64,000 bases of DNA from Nitrospirae bacterium JdFR-85 (GTDB lineage Bacteria > Nitrospirota > Thermodesulfovibrionia > Thermodesulfovibrionales > JdFR-85): positions 1-64,000 of the forward strand of contig MTOU01000027.1 in NCBI GenBank assembly GCA_002011745.1, written 5' to 3'. The notes under the pieces are model-generated. The model was given only the letters and a program-made list of their open reading frames with translations, was not told the DNA's origin and searched no databases. How positions within the stretch are numbered: the first letter of the stretch is position 1; each line of letters starts with the position of its first letter. Below are positions 33,054 through 41,582 of this stretch, in pieces. Both the position numbers and the translations under genes were made by a program.

Positions 33054-34928
33054 TTAAAATGGTGAATAGAGGGTTTTGTACTGAAAATAATTAAATATAA
33101 CCTTTTTTGTGTAGTTTCTTGTCTCTGTAAAGGGTATATCCTCTATAAACTCATCCATTGCTCTGTATTCGTATGAACTGAGCCATGTCTTCACTCTATG
33201 TTCACCAGCATTGTATGCTGCCAGTGCCACCGGAAGGGACTGAAATTCTTCAAGAAGTCTCTTCAAATAAGTAGCTCCTATCCGTATATTTATCTCAGGA
33301 TGAAAGAGTTCTCTATGGTTGTTCAACTGGATACCCTCTTTTTTAGCAACTATTTTTGCTGTAGTAGGCATAAGCTGCATCAATCCCATGGCACCAGCGA
33401 TAGAGACTGCATCTTTCTGGAACATGCTTTCCTGTCTTATCAGGGCAAGAAGCAGAAAAGGATCAAGCCCTGTATCTTTAGCAACATCTTTTATAATATC
33501 TCCATAGGCAAGGGGATAAATAAGGGGCAAAACTCTATTTTCCTCTGCACACCTTATAGCCCTTACCCAAGCCCCAAGTTCTTTAAGAATCATACACTGT
33601 TGTGGTCCTTCATAATCCATAGCCTCTCTGAGAGCATACTCCCTTAATCCTGCCTTCTTGAGTATCTGGATCCTTCTTGGAAGTCTATGTATTTCATCCT
33701 GTAATTGATAGTTTATGGAAGATACCTTAAGGGAAATTCTATCACCTTTGTTATAATGAAGAAGGATATTGTAGAAGGAATCTCTACTTAATTTACCAAC
33801 AAGGGGGTTTGGGTCTTTACCTAAATGTTCCAGCGCCCTTATAAGCCAGTACAGATACCGGTCGTTCTTGTGTCTCCTGTAAAGGGTTCTAAAATTATAA
33901 GAGGCACTTAAAAAATTGCCCTGAAGATACTCTGTCCAGGCTATAAACCAGAGGGAGGCCTCACGGCAGGGATATCCTCCTCTGTAAAGCTTTCTAAAAA
34001 TCCTCAATGCACCATCAAAATCCCCGCTTCTTCTCAGCGTCTGTCCTTTCAATATAAGCAATCTACAAGTCTTCTCATCCTTTACATTTCTTAGCTTTTT
34101 CAGAATCTTGTCAAATTCCTTCTGCCGGCCTGCCTTGTAGAATGCCCTTGCAGCCTCATATTCCATCACAGCCCTATAATAATAAAAGGCCGCCTTTCTA
34201 TAATTCCTTCTCTTATAATTCAAATCTGCAAGGAACCTATAAAGAGGAATAATATCTCTGCTCTTTTTTGAGACAATAAAAGACACCACAATCTCTTCTG
34301 CATGTTGGTATTGTCTCTGTTTTATGAGTCTGTTAACCAGAAGGAGTATCTCATCCTGAGAAAATTCTTCTGGACTAAAGACTTTCTTTAACCGGCTGAA
34401 GTATCTCTGACCTTTTAAATATATCCTTTTAAGAATATCAGTATTTTTTTTGTCTTCACCTTTCTTTTTTAGAACCTCTGCATAGAGAAAAAGGATTTCT
34501 TCATCATCAGGAAACAGTAATAGATAGTTCTCTACCTCTCCCAGAAAGGCTTCTCTAATTAAGAAATTCTTTTCAATTATAGCCTTAAGAAAGGTTTCTA
34601 TTCTTACTCTCAAGAGGTCATCTTTTAAATATGAGTCTGGATAGGCTGTAAAGAAGTTATCTGTCTTTTTAATACACTCCTGAACCCTCAGTTGTCTACA
34701 TACCTTTATGGAAGTGAAGAAGTCTATATAATCCTGCACCAAGGCATTGTCTTGTTCTGATAAGAGAATTTTAAGTATCCTCTCTGAGTCTTTGAAAGAA
34801 TAACTGGCTATGGCTGTTAAGGGACCAGAAACAATAAAGACAATCAGAAGTACTATCTTCAGTGATAGTTCCCTGTATCTATTTCTTCGTCTTCCAGTCG
34901 TATCTTCTTCTCTTTCGTCCATGTACAT
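33054..34928 (-). CDS. slt: Soluble lytic murein transglycosylase (Slt70-like)
   Basis: A 624-residue protein with an N-terminal membrane/signal segment (LKIVLLIVFIVSGPLTAIASY), a long superhelical region of TPR-like repeats (YYYRAVMEYEAARAFYKAGRQKEF, LKGQTLRRSGDFDGALRIFRKLY) and a C-terminal SLT domain: LDPFLLLALIRQESMFQKDAVSIAGAMGLMQLMPTTAKIV (catalytic Glu in RQES), PVALAAYNAGEHRVKTWL. It cleaves peptidoglycan in the periplasm with anhydromuropeptide release. Its 5' end overlaps trxB's 3' end by about 50 bases; an inner start at 34922 is possible. Confidence 0.9.
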   Translation of the reverse strand: MYMDEREEDTTGRRRNRYRELSLKIVLLIVFIVSGPLTAIASYSFKDSERILKILLSEQDNALVQDYIDFFTSIKVCRQLRVQECIKKTDNFFTAYPDSYLKDDLLRVRIETFLKAIIEKNFLIREAFLGEVENYLLLFPDDEEILFLYAEVLKKKGEDKKNTDILKRIYLKGQRYFSRLKKVFSPEEFSQDEILLLVNRLIKQRQYQHAEEIVVSFIVSKKSRDIIPLYRFLADLNYKRRNYRKAAFYYYRAVMEYEAARAFYKAGRQKEFDKILKKLRNVKDEKTCRLLILKGQTLRRSGDFDGALRIFRKLYRGGYPCREASLWFIAWTEYLQGNFLSASYNFRTLYRRHKNDRYLYWLIRALEHLGKDPNPLVGKLSRDSFYNILLHYNKGDRISLKVSSINYQLQDEIHRLPRRIQILKKAGLREYALREAMDYEGPQQCMILKELGAWVRAIRCAEENRVLPLIYPLAYGDIIKDVAKDTGLDPFLLLALIRQESMFQKDAVSIAGAMGLMQLMPTTAKIVAKKEGIQLNNHRELFHPEINIRIGATYLKRLLEEFQSLPVALAAYNAGEHRVKTWLSSYEYRAMDEFIEDIPFTETRNYTKKVIFNYFQYKTLYSPF

Positions 34929-35835
34929 ATTTGTCAGCAGAAAGGGCAGCGATGCAGCCTTTTGCTGCAGCTACCACCACCTGTCTTACCTCAACACAGG
35001 TCACATCACCCGCTGCAAACACTCCCGGTATATTTGTCTCCATCATATTGTTTGTTATAATGCACTCTTCATCGCTCAGATCCACCTCATAGTTGAGAAA
35101 GTCAACAATTGGTTTACTTCCATGGAGATACACAAACACCCCGTCCATTGGTATCTCCAAGGTTTCATTACTATCCAGTCTCTTCAGAATCACCTTTTCA
35201 ACCACCTCATCTCCTTCAATAGACTGAACAACAACGCCCTTAAGTATCCTGAAGCTGTCTGACTCTGGAGGAACCTGTTCTTCAGGCACCTTCAGTTTTT
35301 TGGAGGGACAGAGGAGATAAACCACTGAGGCAAATCTGGAAAGAAACTGTGCCTCTTTAATAGCCTCCTCAGAGTCTCCAATAACGGATACTGTTTTGTC
35401 TTTAAAGAATGCTGCATCACAGACAGCACAGTAACTTACGCCTCTGCCGAGAAACTCCTTCTCTCCCTTTATTGTGGGCTTCCTACCCATAGCACCTGTA
35501 GCAATAATCACAGCACGTGCCTTATAGGTCTTATCCATAGTATAGACCTCTTTTATCTCTTCCTTTAATTTAGCCCCTATAACTTGCACTTCCTTATACT
35601 CAGCACCAAACTTTATAGCCTGTTGTCTGAATATATTAAGTAACTCCTTACCAGAGATTGGTTCTACAAGCCCTGGATAATTCTCTATCTTGTCTGTAAA
35701 GGCGAGTGCACCAGCAGAGGATGATTTATCAAGTACCACTGTCTTCAGATTTGCCCTTGCTGCATACTGGGCTGCTGTAAGCCCTGCAGGTCCACCTCCT
35801 ATTATCACAACATCATAGATCTCTTCTGTGCTCAT
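34879..35835 (-). CDS. trxB: Thioredoxin reductase TrxB
   Basis: A 318-residue FAD/NADPH flavoprotein: N-terminal VVIIGGGPAGLTAAQYAARA, the redox pair in GVSYCAVCDAAFFK, second Rossmann SVIGDSEEAIKEAQFLSR and the C-terminal GVFAAGDVTCVEVRQVVVAAAKG. It recycles thioredoxin. The usual motif is CATC; here it is CAVC. GGAGG precedes ATG 35835 and a TTGACA/TATATT promoter lies just upstream, so trxB is the first gene of the long operon. Confidence 0.93.
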   Translation of the reverse strand: MSTEEIYDVVIIGGGPAGLTAAQYAARANLKTVVLDKSSSAGALAFTDKIENYPGLVEPISGKELLNIFRQQAIKFGAEYKEVQVIGAKLKEEIKEVYTMDKTYKARAVIIATGAMGRKPTIKGEKEFLGRGVSYCAVCDAAFFKDKTVSVIGDSEEAIKEAQFLSRFASVVYLLCPSKKLKVPEEQVPPESDSFRILKGVVVQSIEGDEVVEKVILKRLDSNETLEIPMDGVFVYLHGSKPIVDFLNYEVDLSDEECIITNNMMETNIPGVFAAGDVTCVEVRQVVVAAAKGCIAALSADKYVHGRKRRRYDWKTKK

Positions 35836-35868
35836 GCTCTGTCCTCCTTCTGTTTTCTTCTCTGTTTG

Positions 35869-35897
35869 AATATACCACAGAGATGTCTTTATGTCAA
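35869..35897 (-). promoter_or_regulatory. Sigma-70-like promoter of the trxB-to-accC operon
   Basis: On the minus strand TTGACA (35897-35892) and TATATT (35874-35869) are 17 bases apart, 33 bases upstream of the trxB start. The ten genes downstream (35835 to 25356) are tightly packed, most overlapping, so this promoter probably drives all of them. Confidence 0.75.
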
Positions 35898-36041
35898 ATT
35901 ATCATTTTTTTCAATTTTATTTTCTAAAATCTGCTTTTTTTGGGTTAAAATATTAACTAAGAGAGGGAAAGGTAGAATTTAAGACTGAAATTATGGACCT
36001 CCTTGAGGTCATCAAAGAAATCTTTACCGGAGGTTGTAGAG

Positions 36042-36782
36042 ATGGAAGAAATAACAAAGCCTGTAGAGATTGCGCCAGGGGTCTACTGGATAGGGTTCTA
36101 TGATCCTGAGGCAGGGTTTCATTGTAATCCTTATCTGTTGGTAGACAAGGATGAGGCAGTGCTGTTTGATGCAGGGACAAAGCCACATCTTTCTCATATT
36201 GTACGAAAAATCCTTGATGTGATTAATCCACAAAAGATTACTTATATTGTACTCCATCATCAGGACCCTGACCTTTGTGCAGCTGTGCCTGATTTAGAGC
36301 TTATATGTAATCCCCAAGTAAAGCTGGTCTGTGCCTGGAGGGCAGGGGTTCTAATTGCATATTATGGAACTAAATCAGAGTTCTATTATGTGGACAGAAA
36401 CAATTATAAACTTACCCTTCAGAGTGGAAGGACATTGAGATTCATTCCCACACCTTTCTGTCATGCTCCTGGCTCTATAGTAACCTTTGATGAGCAGACA
36501 GGAGTGTTATTCAGTAGTGACCTTTTTGGAGCCTTCTCCTATGACTGGTCATTGTATGCAGGTCCCTATTATATGGAGGCAATGAAGGCCTTTCATGAGC
36601 CCTATATGGCATCTCATGAAATCTTGAAGAGAAACATAGAGCGTATAGAGAAGTATCCTGTACGAATGATAGCTCCACAGCATGGTTCAATCCTTAAAGA
36701 TGATAAAGTACAGGAGGCTTTCGAGGTGTTGAAGAATCTGGAATGTGGAGATGTGTTCATACCTATACCTGAGGAGGTGTAG
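36042..36782 (+). CDS. Metallo-beta-lactamase-fold diiron oxygen-binding (ODP/FprA-like) protein
   Basis: A 246-residue protein of the ODP family: IAPGVYWIGFYDPEAGFHCNPYLLVDKDEAVLFDAGT, metal-binding HHQDPDLCAA, PTPFCHAPGSIVTFD, LFSSDLFGAF and IAPQHGSILKDD (diiron ligands His, Glu/Asp, His, His, Asp, His). There is no flavodoxin domain, so it is the stand-alone form seen in anaerobes, linked to oxygen or NO scavenging or sensing. The first ligand motif HxHxD appears as HHQDPD, a variant of HxExD. ATG 36042 with CCGGAGG upstream is preferred over TTG 36003. Followed by a gene 2 bases away. Confidence 0.85.
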   Translation: MEEITKPVEIAPGVYWIGFYDPEAGFHCNPYLLVDKDEAVLFDAGTKPHLSHIVRKILDVINPQKITYIVLHHQDPDLCAAVPDLELICNPQVKLVCAWRAGVLIAYYGTKSEFYYVDRNNYKLTLQSGRTLRFIPTPFCHAPGSIVTFDEQTGVLFSSDLFGAFSYDWSLYAGPYYMEAMKAFHEPYMASHEILKRNIERIEKYPVRMIAPQHGSILKDDKVQEAFEVLKNLECGDVFIPIPEEV

Positions 36783-36783
36783 T

Positions 36784-37065
36784 ATGGATGCCTACAGAGA
36801 GCTGATAGAGTTGCTTCTAAAGAGAGAACTTGGAATCCTTGGAAGAGAGAGAACCGAGAAACTCATTGAAGGACTGGATATAAAGTTTGACTTTGATACA
36901 CAGACTCTCATTAATTATACAGGGGATGGGAAGGCCCTTCTGGAGGTTCTTGGTCATAGAATCCAACAGGTTGGAGGAGAGATAGCCCTTATGGGAGCAA
37001 AGATAAGCCTGATTTTAAGGGCATGGAAGTTAAAACTGGAACTACCACCTATTTTTGCTTCATAA
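36784..37065 (+). CDS. Conserved hypothetical protein, coupled to the ODP gene
   Basis: A 93-residue protein I do not recognise. It is predicted mostly helical, with MDAYRELIELLLKRELGILGRERTEKLIEGLDIKFDFD followed by LEVLGHRIQQVGGEIALMGAKISLIL and no membrane segment or clear metal motif. It starts 1 base after the ODP stop, with GAGGAGGTG as ribosome site, so it is in the same message. Some ODP proteins are signalling proteins; a partner role for this protein is only a guess from linkage. Confidence 0.6.
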   Translation: MDAYRELIELLLKRELGILGRERTEKLIEGLDIKFDFDTQTLINYTGDGKALLEVLGHRIQQVGGEIALMGAKISLILRAWKLKLELPPIFAS

Positions 37066-37109
37066 AAACAAACTTGCAGTTAAGAGGCGGTGCTGTTTTA
37101 TAATTTCTT

Positions 37110-37520
37110 ATGGCTATTGATCAGAATACCATAGAGGGGCTCAACAGCCTTAAAAGGCATATATTCTCAGAGCTCCTAAACCTCACAGGAAGGGTCTTTA
37201 TAATAGTTAGATATCATGAGAATGTAAAAATCGGCAATCGAGGTTTCCTTCCTGAAGAGAAAGACAGAGGTATTGTGTTGGTCTTTAACAAAAGGATGAA
37301 TTTCAGATGGTATGAGTGGGGGATAGAGGCAAAATTGGTATTCGGTTCCACTGTTGAGGAATGCTTTATTCCTGTAGAGCATATAATCGGTATTTATTCC
37401 CCAGAGGCAAATACCCAGTTTCTGTGTCTTGCAGAAGCCTCTGCAGAGGAAACGGTTACTCAGAAGGAAGAAAACAGTAAAGTGGTCAAAATAGACTTCA
37501 GAAAAAAGAAAGGAGCTTAA
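37110..37520 (+). CDS. sspB: SspB-like ClpXP adaptor
   Basis: A 136-residue protein resembling SspB, which delivers ssrA-tagged proteins to ClpXP. Compared with SspB the core reads VRYHENVKIG..GFLPEEKDRGIVLVFNKRMNFRWYEWGIEAKLVFGSTVEECFIPVEHIIGIYSPEANTQF (key features: GIVLVFN, WGIEAKLVFG, CFIPVEHIIGIY). The disordered tail ends KVVKIDFRKKKGA, like the ClpX-binding tail. TATAAT at 37099-37104 lies 5 bases before the ATG and no Shine-Dalgarno is seen. SspB is well known in Proteobacteria; outside them it is less often noted. Confidence 0.75.
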   Translation: MAIDQNTIEGLNSLKRHIFSELLNLTGRVFIIVRYHENVKIGNRGFLPEEKDRGIVLVFNKRMNFRWYEWGIEAKLVFGSTVEECFIPVEHIIGIYSPEANTQFLCLAEASAEETVTQKEENSKVVKIDFRKKKGA

Positions 37521-37973
37521 TTAAAAGAGATACCTCTGTTTTGTTGTTCTTAAGATGAAGCTCCAGAGAGAATATTCCATTGATATCATCCCACATACAG
37601 GAATCTTATAATTGCCCACAATTCTGTAGAAGGCCTTTGCAGCCCTAGAATAAAACTTTATGTCCAGTAGCCTCCTTTTAAATGCCTCTGGGAAGAAACT
37701 CTGATAAAAAAGTATCTTATCTGCAGCCTTTCTGTAAGCATCTATATCTATCTCAACCCTTTCAACCTCTTCTTTAAGGACATCAATTATTCTTACAAGG
37801 TCGCCTGAATCATTAAAGTATTTATGAGGTTCTATAAAACCTGCTAACATTTTTGAGAGATACTCAATCTGGAGAAACCTCTTTGGCACATTAACCTCTG
37901 CCTCTTGGCAGGCTTTGACGATATAGTACTTAAAGAATCCCTCGGGTTTTCTGCCTTCAGTTACAGCCCTCAT
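37521..37973 (-). CDS. Conserved hypothetical protein (150 aa)
   Basis: I do not recognise a family. The protein appears soluble and helical with many aromatic residues: FFKYYIVKACQEAEVNVPKRFLQIEYLSKMLAGFIEP, YRKAADKILFYQSFFPEAFKRRLLDIKFYSRAAKAFYRIVGNYKIPV and a C-terminal SLWSFILRT. It lies on the minus strand directly abutting the sspB stop and next to the sensor-kinase-like gene. The bases 37974-38033 after it hold only its ribosome site (AGGAGG). A start at 37973 with an upstream AAGGAGG-like site fits. Confidence 0.6.
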   Translation of the reverse strand: MRAVTEGRKPEGFFKYYIVKACQEAEVNVPKRFLQIEYLSKMLAGFIEPHKYFNDSGDLVRIIDVLKEEVERVEIDIDAYRKAADKILFYQSFFPEAFKRRLLDIKFYSRAAKAFYRIVGNYKIPVCGMISMEYSLWSFILRTTKQRYLF

Positions 37974-38033
37974 TGATCCTCCTTCGATGCCTCCTTAATT
38001 TTATTTTATCATAAAAAGAGTGATTGTATTACA

Positions 38034-39314
38034 TCAGGCCTTATCATGGGAGGAACTCTTTATATCTAAAAGGGCTATATCTTCTGTATAGAGTTTTAAT
38101 CTGAATTTTGTTATCTTTGCTATATCCTCAATTATATTGTTCATTCTATAACAACCCTTCTCAATGATATTTAGATATTCTTTAATATGCTCAAGATTCT
38201 CTTGTCCACGCAAGTCTTCCAACAGTAGCTCTACTGCCCCAATTATGGCCTGCATGGGCTGTCTCAATTCATGGGCAGCTGCTCCTGCGAGCTTCAGGGC
38301 GGCATCCCTTTTAGTTTCAGTCACATCCCTGAAGACTATAACCTCCCATATCTCATCGCCCTTCTCAGATTCTACAAATGAAGAGGCTACAGATATATAA
38401 CGGTTACCAACCAACACCTCTCTGGGTCTTTCCAGAAAGCTCTTGACCTGTTTATATACCTCGCAGTCCTTACAATAAGGGGCCAGTTTGGGGGCATCAC
38501 GCCGAATTCTGCATAGCCAGCATCTACAGGACATTCTCTCCCTCTTTACACATTCTCCAGATACAGGACATCTATCCTTATGCAGTTCAAAACAACGTTT
38601 ACCTGTAAAACTCTCTTCTATCTTACAAATCACTTTTGTTAGAATGTGATTTGGAGGTAAATTAAAAACCTCTTTACCAATAATTTCATTCCCTATTCCA
38701 AACAACTTTTTTAGAGCCTTATTGTATAAATTCACCCTTCCATAATTGTCTATAAATAAAACACCTTCCTTTATGCTATTAAGAAGCACTTCAAGTTTGC
38801 CTGTCTTATATCTAATTGCAGCCTCCTTTTTAAGCCTTTCTGTTACATCCTGAAATATCTCCACACTACCCACAATGTTACCACTATCATCATACACAGG
38901 GGCTGTATATACCTCTACAGGAATTCTCCTGCCGTCTTTATGCCTTAAATATACAATCTGTGGTCCCACTATTGTACCTTCCTGCATTGCCATTACTAAG
39001 GGACACTTTGAATCACATAAGAGATTGCCTTCTTCATCCATATGAGCAAGTATATTGTCTTGACATCTCTTTCCTATTATCTCTTTTTCAGTGTATCCTG
39101 TAATTCTTTCCGCTGCCTTGTTCCAGAGAACAAACCTTCTCTCAGAGTCAGTAACATATATTCCTTCATTTGCTGAATCTATTATTGTCCGGAAGTAAGT
39201 CTTTTCTTGAAGTGCTTTTCTTAGGCGTGCCTCTCTTTTAAGGATTAAATATACCAAACCTGCAAAGGAGATAAACCAACAAATTAATAAAAAAACTATT
39301 AGTGCTTCTTTCAT
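38034..39314 (-). CDS. Membrane PAS-HisKA protein lacking the HATPase domain
   Basis: A 426-residue signalling protein: a single N-terminal membrane helix (ALIVFLLICWFISFAGLVYLIL), a PAS domain (residues about 40-160: FRTIIDSANEGIYVTDSERRFVLWNKAAERITGY), a second PAS (from about 175, LEVLLNSIKEGVLFIDNYGRVNLYNKALKKLFGI) that contains a dense Cys cluster (CFELHKDRCPVSGECVKRERMSCRCWLC, YCKDCEVY), and a HisKA helix with the phosphorylatable His in AAHELRQPMQAIIGAVELLL. The frame ends about 60 residues later, before any ATPase domain (no N, G1 or G2 boxes). It might act in trans with another kinase or be a truncation; no response regulator is adjacent. Confidence 0.78.
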   Translation of the reverse strand: MKEALIVFLLICWFISFAGLVYLILKREARLRKALQEKTYFRTIIDSANEGIYVTDSERRFVLWNKAAERITGYTEKEIIGKRCQDNILAHMDEEGNLLCDSKCPLVMAMQEGTIVGPQIVYLRHKDGRRIPVEVYTAPVYDDSGNIVGSVEIFQDVTERLKKEAAIRYKTGKLEVLLNSIKEGVLFIDNYGRVNLYNKALKKLFGIGNEIIGKEVFNLPPNHILTKVICKIEESFTGKRCFELHKDRCPVSGECVKRERMSCRCWLCRIRRDAPKLAPYCKDCEVYKQVKSFLERPREVLVGNRYISVASSFVESEKGDEIWEVIVFRDVTETKRDAALKLAGAAAHELRQPMQAIIGAVELLLEDLRGQENLEHIKEYLNIIEKGCYRMNNIIEDIAKITKFRLKLYTEDIALLDIKSSSHDKA

Positions 39315-39439
39315 AATACACCTTATTTTTTAAAATTATACCAAAAATTTTTTTATTATTGTTAAAAATCAATTCTTCCTCCCAGCAGGTCTTGATTTTT
39401 GGTGCCTTTATTTGGTTCCAGAAGAGATTTTAAAAGATC

Positions 39440-39516
39440 TGGTCGGGGCGACTGGATTTGAACCAGCGACTACACGGTCCCGAACCGTGTGCGCTACCAG
39501 GCTGCGCCACGCCCCG
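39440..39516 (-). tRNA. tRNA-Pro(CGG)
   Basis: A 77-base cloverleaf on the minus strand. The 7-bp acceptor stem is CGGGGCG/CGCCCCG, the discriminator base A, and CCA is encoded. The anticodon stem CACGG/CCGTG encloses loop TTCGGGA, giving anticodon CGG (codon CCG, proline). The T loop region reads GGTTCAAATCC. Confidence 0.95.
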
Positions 39517-39573
39517 ATCTAAAAATATATTAACATTTTGTTATTTTACGAATCCATTAAGTTGAAGAGTCTT

Positions 39574-39602
39574 TTGACTTTTATGTAAAATTTAAATATA
39601 CT
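39574..39602 (+). promoter_or_regulatory. Sigma-70-like promoter of the tusA-like gene
   Basis: TTGACT (39574-39579) and TATACT (39597-39602) are 17 bases apart, about 33 bases before the tusA-like ATG at 39636, which has a GGAGCAGAGG ribosome site. Confidence 0.7.
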
Positions 39603-39635
39603 TTAATTAATAATACTAAATTTAAGGAGCAGAGG

Positions 39636-39872
39636 ATGGAAGAATTTGTACCCGATCATATAGTGGATGTAAGGGGGCTTCAGTGTCCTTTGCCTGTGTT
39701 GAAGACGGAAAAAATGCTTGATTCATTAAGTTCTGGAGAGATAATGAAGATTATCACCACAGATCCTGCTACAAAGAGAGATATCCCTGCACTTCTGAAA
39801 AGATTGGGAGATGAACTTTTGAAGATAGAGGAGGATGAAGACATCATATCCTTTCTTATAAGAAAGAGGTAA
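39636..39872 (+). CDS. tusA: TusA-family sulfur carrier protein
   Basis: A 78-residue TusA/SirA-like protein with the signature VDVRGLQCPLPVLKTEKML (CPxP motif, the Cys carrying persulfide) and the TDPATKRDIPALLKRLG second half. Such proteins relay sulfur to tRNA 2-thiolation, molybdenum cofactor or dissimilatory sulfur pathways. The exact route is not shown, but sulfur-handling genes (a tRNA thiolase-like gene 4 kb away, moaC) are present. The lytic transglycosylase gene starts 2 bases after its stop. Confidence 0.9.
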   Translation: MEEFVPDHIVDVRGLQCPLPVLKTEKMLDSLSSGEIMKIITTDPATKRDIPALLKRLGDELLKIEEDEDIISFLIRKR

Positions 39873-39874
39873 GA

Positions 39875-40531
39875 ATGAAAATAATATTATGGAGTTTGCT
39901 GTTCTTATTTCTGTTGCCTTTAAAAGCCTATACTGCGATATATAAATACATAGACAGTGAAGGTGTTATTCACTTTACAGATGTCCCTCCTGATGGAAAA
40001 TACACTACTGTAAAGGTTCCTTCTACTTCATATAGTCCCTCTTATTACAATAAACATGATTATAGAGAAATTGCAGAAGAGACTGCAAAAAGATACTCTG
40101 TAGATCCTGAACTGGTGAAAAGGATAATCGAGGTAGAATCAGGGTGGAATCCCTATGCCATATCCCCTAAAGGTGCTATGGGGTTAATGCAGATTATGCC
40201 AGAAACAGCACGGGAGCTCGGACTGAAAAACCCTTATGATCCTGAAGAGAATATTGATGCAGGCGTAAGATATCTTAAGTATCTTATCAGAAGATTTGGA
40301 GACCTAAGGCTTGCACTGGCAGCATACAATGCAGGTCCCTCTGTAGTGGAACAATATGGAGGAGTCCCTCCTTATAGTGAGACAATAAGATATGTAAGGA
40401 ATATCCTTTCAGGATATGGTCTCGAAAGTTTCAATAAGAGAAAAGAAAAGATATATAAAATTGTGCTTAAGGATGGGACTATTCTTTTCACAAACTCACC
40501 TGTCTATACAGAGAGAATACAAGAGTTTTAG
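39875..40531 (+). CDS. Lytic transglycosylase with N-terminal DUF4124 domain
   Basis: A 218-residue exported protein: signal peptide (ILWSLLFLFLLPLKAYTA), a DUF4124 segment (IYKYIDSEGVIHFTDVPPDGKYTTV), then an SLT catalytic domain (DPELVKRIIEVESGWNPYAISPKGAMGLMQIMPETARELG, catalytic Glu in EVESGW; LALAAYNAGPSVV). The same DUF4124-like YKIVLKDGTILFTNSP recurs at the C-terminus. It acts on periplasmic peptidoglycan. It follows the tusA-like gene by 2 bases and may be cotranscribed. Confidence 0.9.
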   Translation: MKIILWSLLFLFLLPLKAYTAIYKYIDSEGVIHFTDVPPDGKYTTVKVPSTSYSPSYYNKHDYREIAEETAKRYSVDPELVKRIIEVESGWNPYAISPKGAMGLMQIMPETARELGLKNPYDPEENIDAGVRYLKYLIRRFGDLRLALAAYNAGPSVVEQYGGVPPYSETIRYVRNILSGYGLESFNKRKEKIYKIVLKDGTILFTNSPVYTERIQEF

Positions 40532-40598
40532 CCTCAGCCTGGTAGTTTAACTACCTCTGACAGAAGATTATTTTTAAAATAGGGAGGATGTTTCTGTA

Positions 40599-41579
40599 AT
40601 GGACAAGGAGAGGATGGTAGAGGAGATTTTAAAATTAAAGGAGCAGAGGAGGGCTATAATTCTTTCTCATAATTATCAGAGGGAGGAGATCCAAGATATT
40701 GCTGACTTTGTTGGTGATTCACTGGAGTTATCAAGACAGGCGGCAGGTGTAGACTGTGATGTTATTGTCTTCTGCGGTGTGAATTTTATGGCAGAAAGTG
40801 CCTCGATTCTATCACCTGAGAAGGTTGTCCTTCTGCCAGAGCTTGAAGCCAACTGTCCAATGGCGGATATGGTAAGGGTTTCAGGAGAAAGAAAGGTCTG
40901 GAAGAGTTTTCCAGGTTATGAGGAACAACCCACCTTTTCCTTTCCCCACAATTACACCCTTTTGGATATGAAAAAGGAACATCCAGATGTCCCTGTGGTA
41001 ACCTATGTGAATACAACAGCTGATGTTAAAGCAGAGAGCGATATATGCTGTACTTCTGCGAATGTAGTGAAGGTGATAGAGTCTCTGCCTCAGGACGAGA
41101 TTATATGTATTCCTGATAGAAATCTGAGTGCCTGGGCTGCCAAGAATACGAAAAAACGGATAATCTCATGGGATGGTTTCTGCCATGTACATGATAGAGT
41201 CACTGTAGCGGATGTGGAGAAGGCAAGAAAAGAGCATCCTAATGCATTGTTTATGGCACATCCTGAATGCAGACTCGAGGTGCTCGAGATGGCAGACCAT
41301 GTTACAAGTACATCCGGAATGCTCAGATTTGCAAAACAGTCTGATGCAAAGGAATTTATAGTGGGTACAGAAGTGGGACTGCTGTATAGACTCAGACAGG
41401 AGAACCCTGGGAAGGTCTTCTATCCATTAAGAAGAGATATGATATGTCCCAATATGAAAAAGACTCGTCTCAGCAGTGTCTTAAGGGCCCTCAAAGAGAT
41501 GAGATATGTTATAAAGGTGCCAGAAGAGATAAGAATTAATGCCAAAAAGGCGCTTGATAGAATGCTTGCTATCAGATAA
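40599..41579 (+). CDS. nadA: Quinolinate synthase NadA
   Basis: A 326-residue [4Fe-4S] enzyme that condenses iminoaspartate with dihydroxyacetone phosphate to quinolinate, the de novo NAD route. Three repeated domains are visible with cluster cysteines in ELEANCPMADM, AHPECRLEVLEMADH and DMICPNMKKTRLSS. Also FAKQSDAKEFIVGTEVGLLYRL. GGGAGG precedes ATG 40599. rimO follows after 3 bases. NadB and NadC are not in the window. Confidence 0.96.
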   Translation: MDKERMVEEILKLKEQRRAIILSHNYQREEIQDIADFVGDSLELSRQAAGVDCDVIVFCGVNFMAESASILSPEKVVLLPELEANCPMADMVRVSGERKVWKSFPGYEEQPTFSFPHNYTLLDMKKEHPDVPVVTYVNTTADVKAESDICCTSANVVKVIESLPQDEIICIPDRNLSAWAAKNTKKRIISWDGFCHVHDRVTVADVEKARKEHPNALFMAHPECRLEVLEMADHVTSTSGMLRFAKQSDAKEFIVGTEVGLLYRLRQENPGKVFYPLRRDMICPNMKKTRLSSVLRALKEMRYVIKVPEEIRINAKKALDRMLAIR

Positions 41580-41582
41580 TCT

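Larger units (their letters stand above)
39315..39635. other. Intergenic region with tRNA-Pro and the tusA promoter
   Basis: About 320 bases between the sensor gene and the tusA-like gene hold the tRNA-Pro gene on the minus strand, a plus-strand sigma-70-like promoter (39574-39602), and otherwise AT-rich sequence with no further open frame I can support. Confidence 0.6.
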
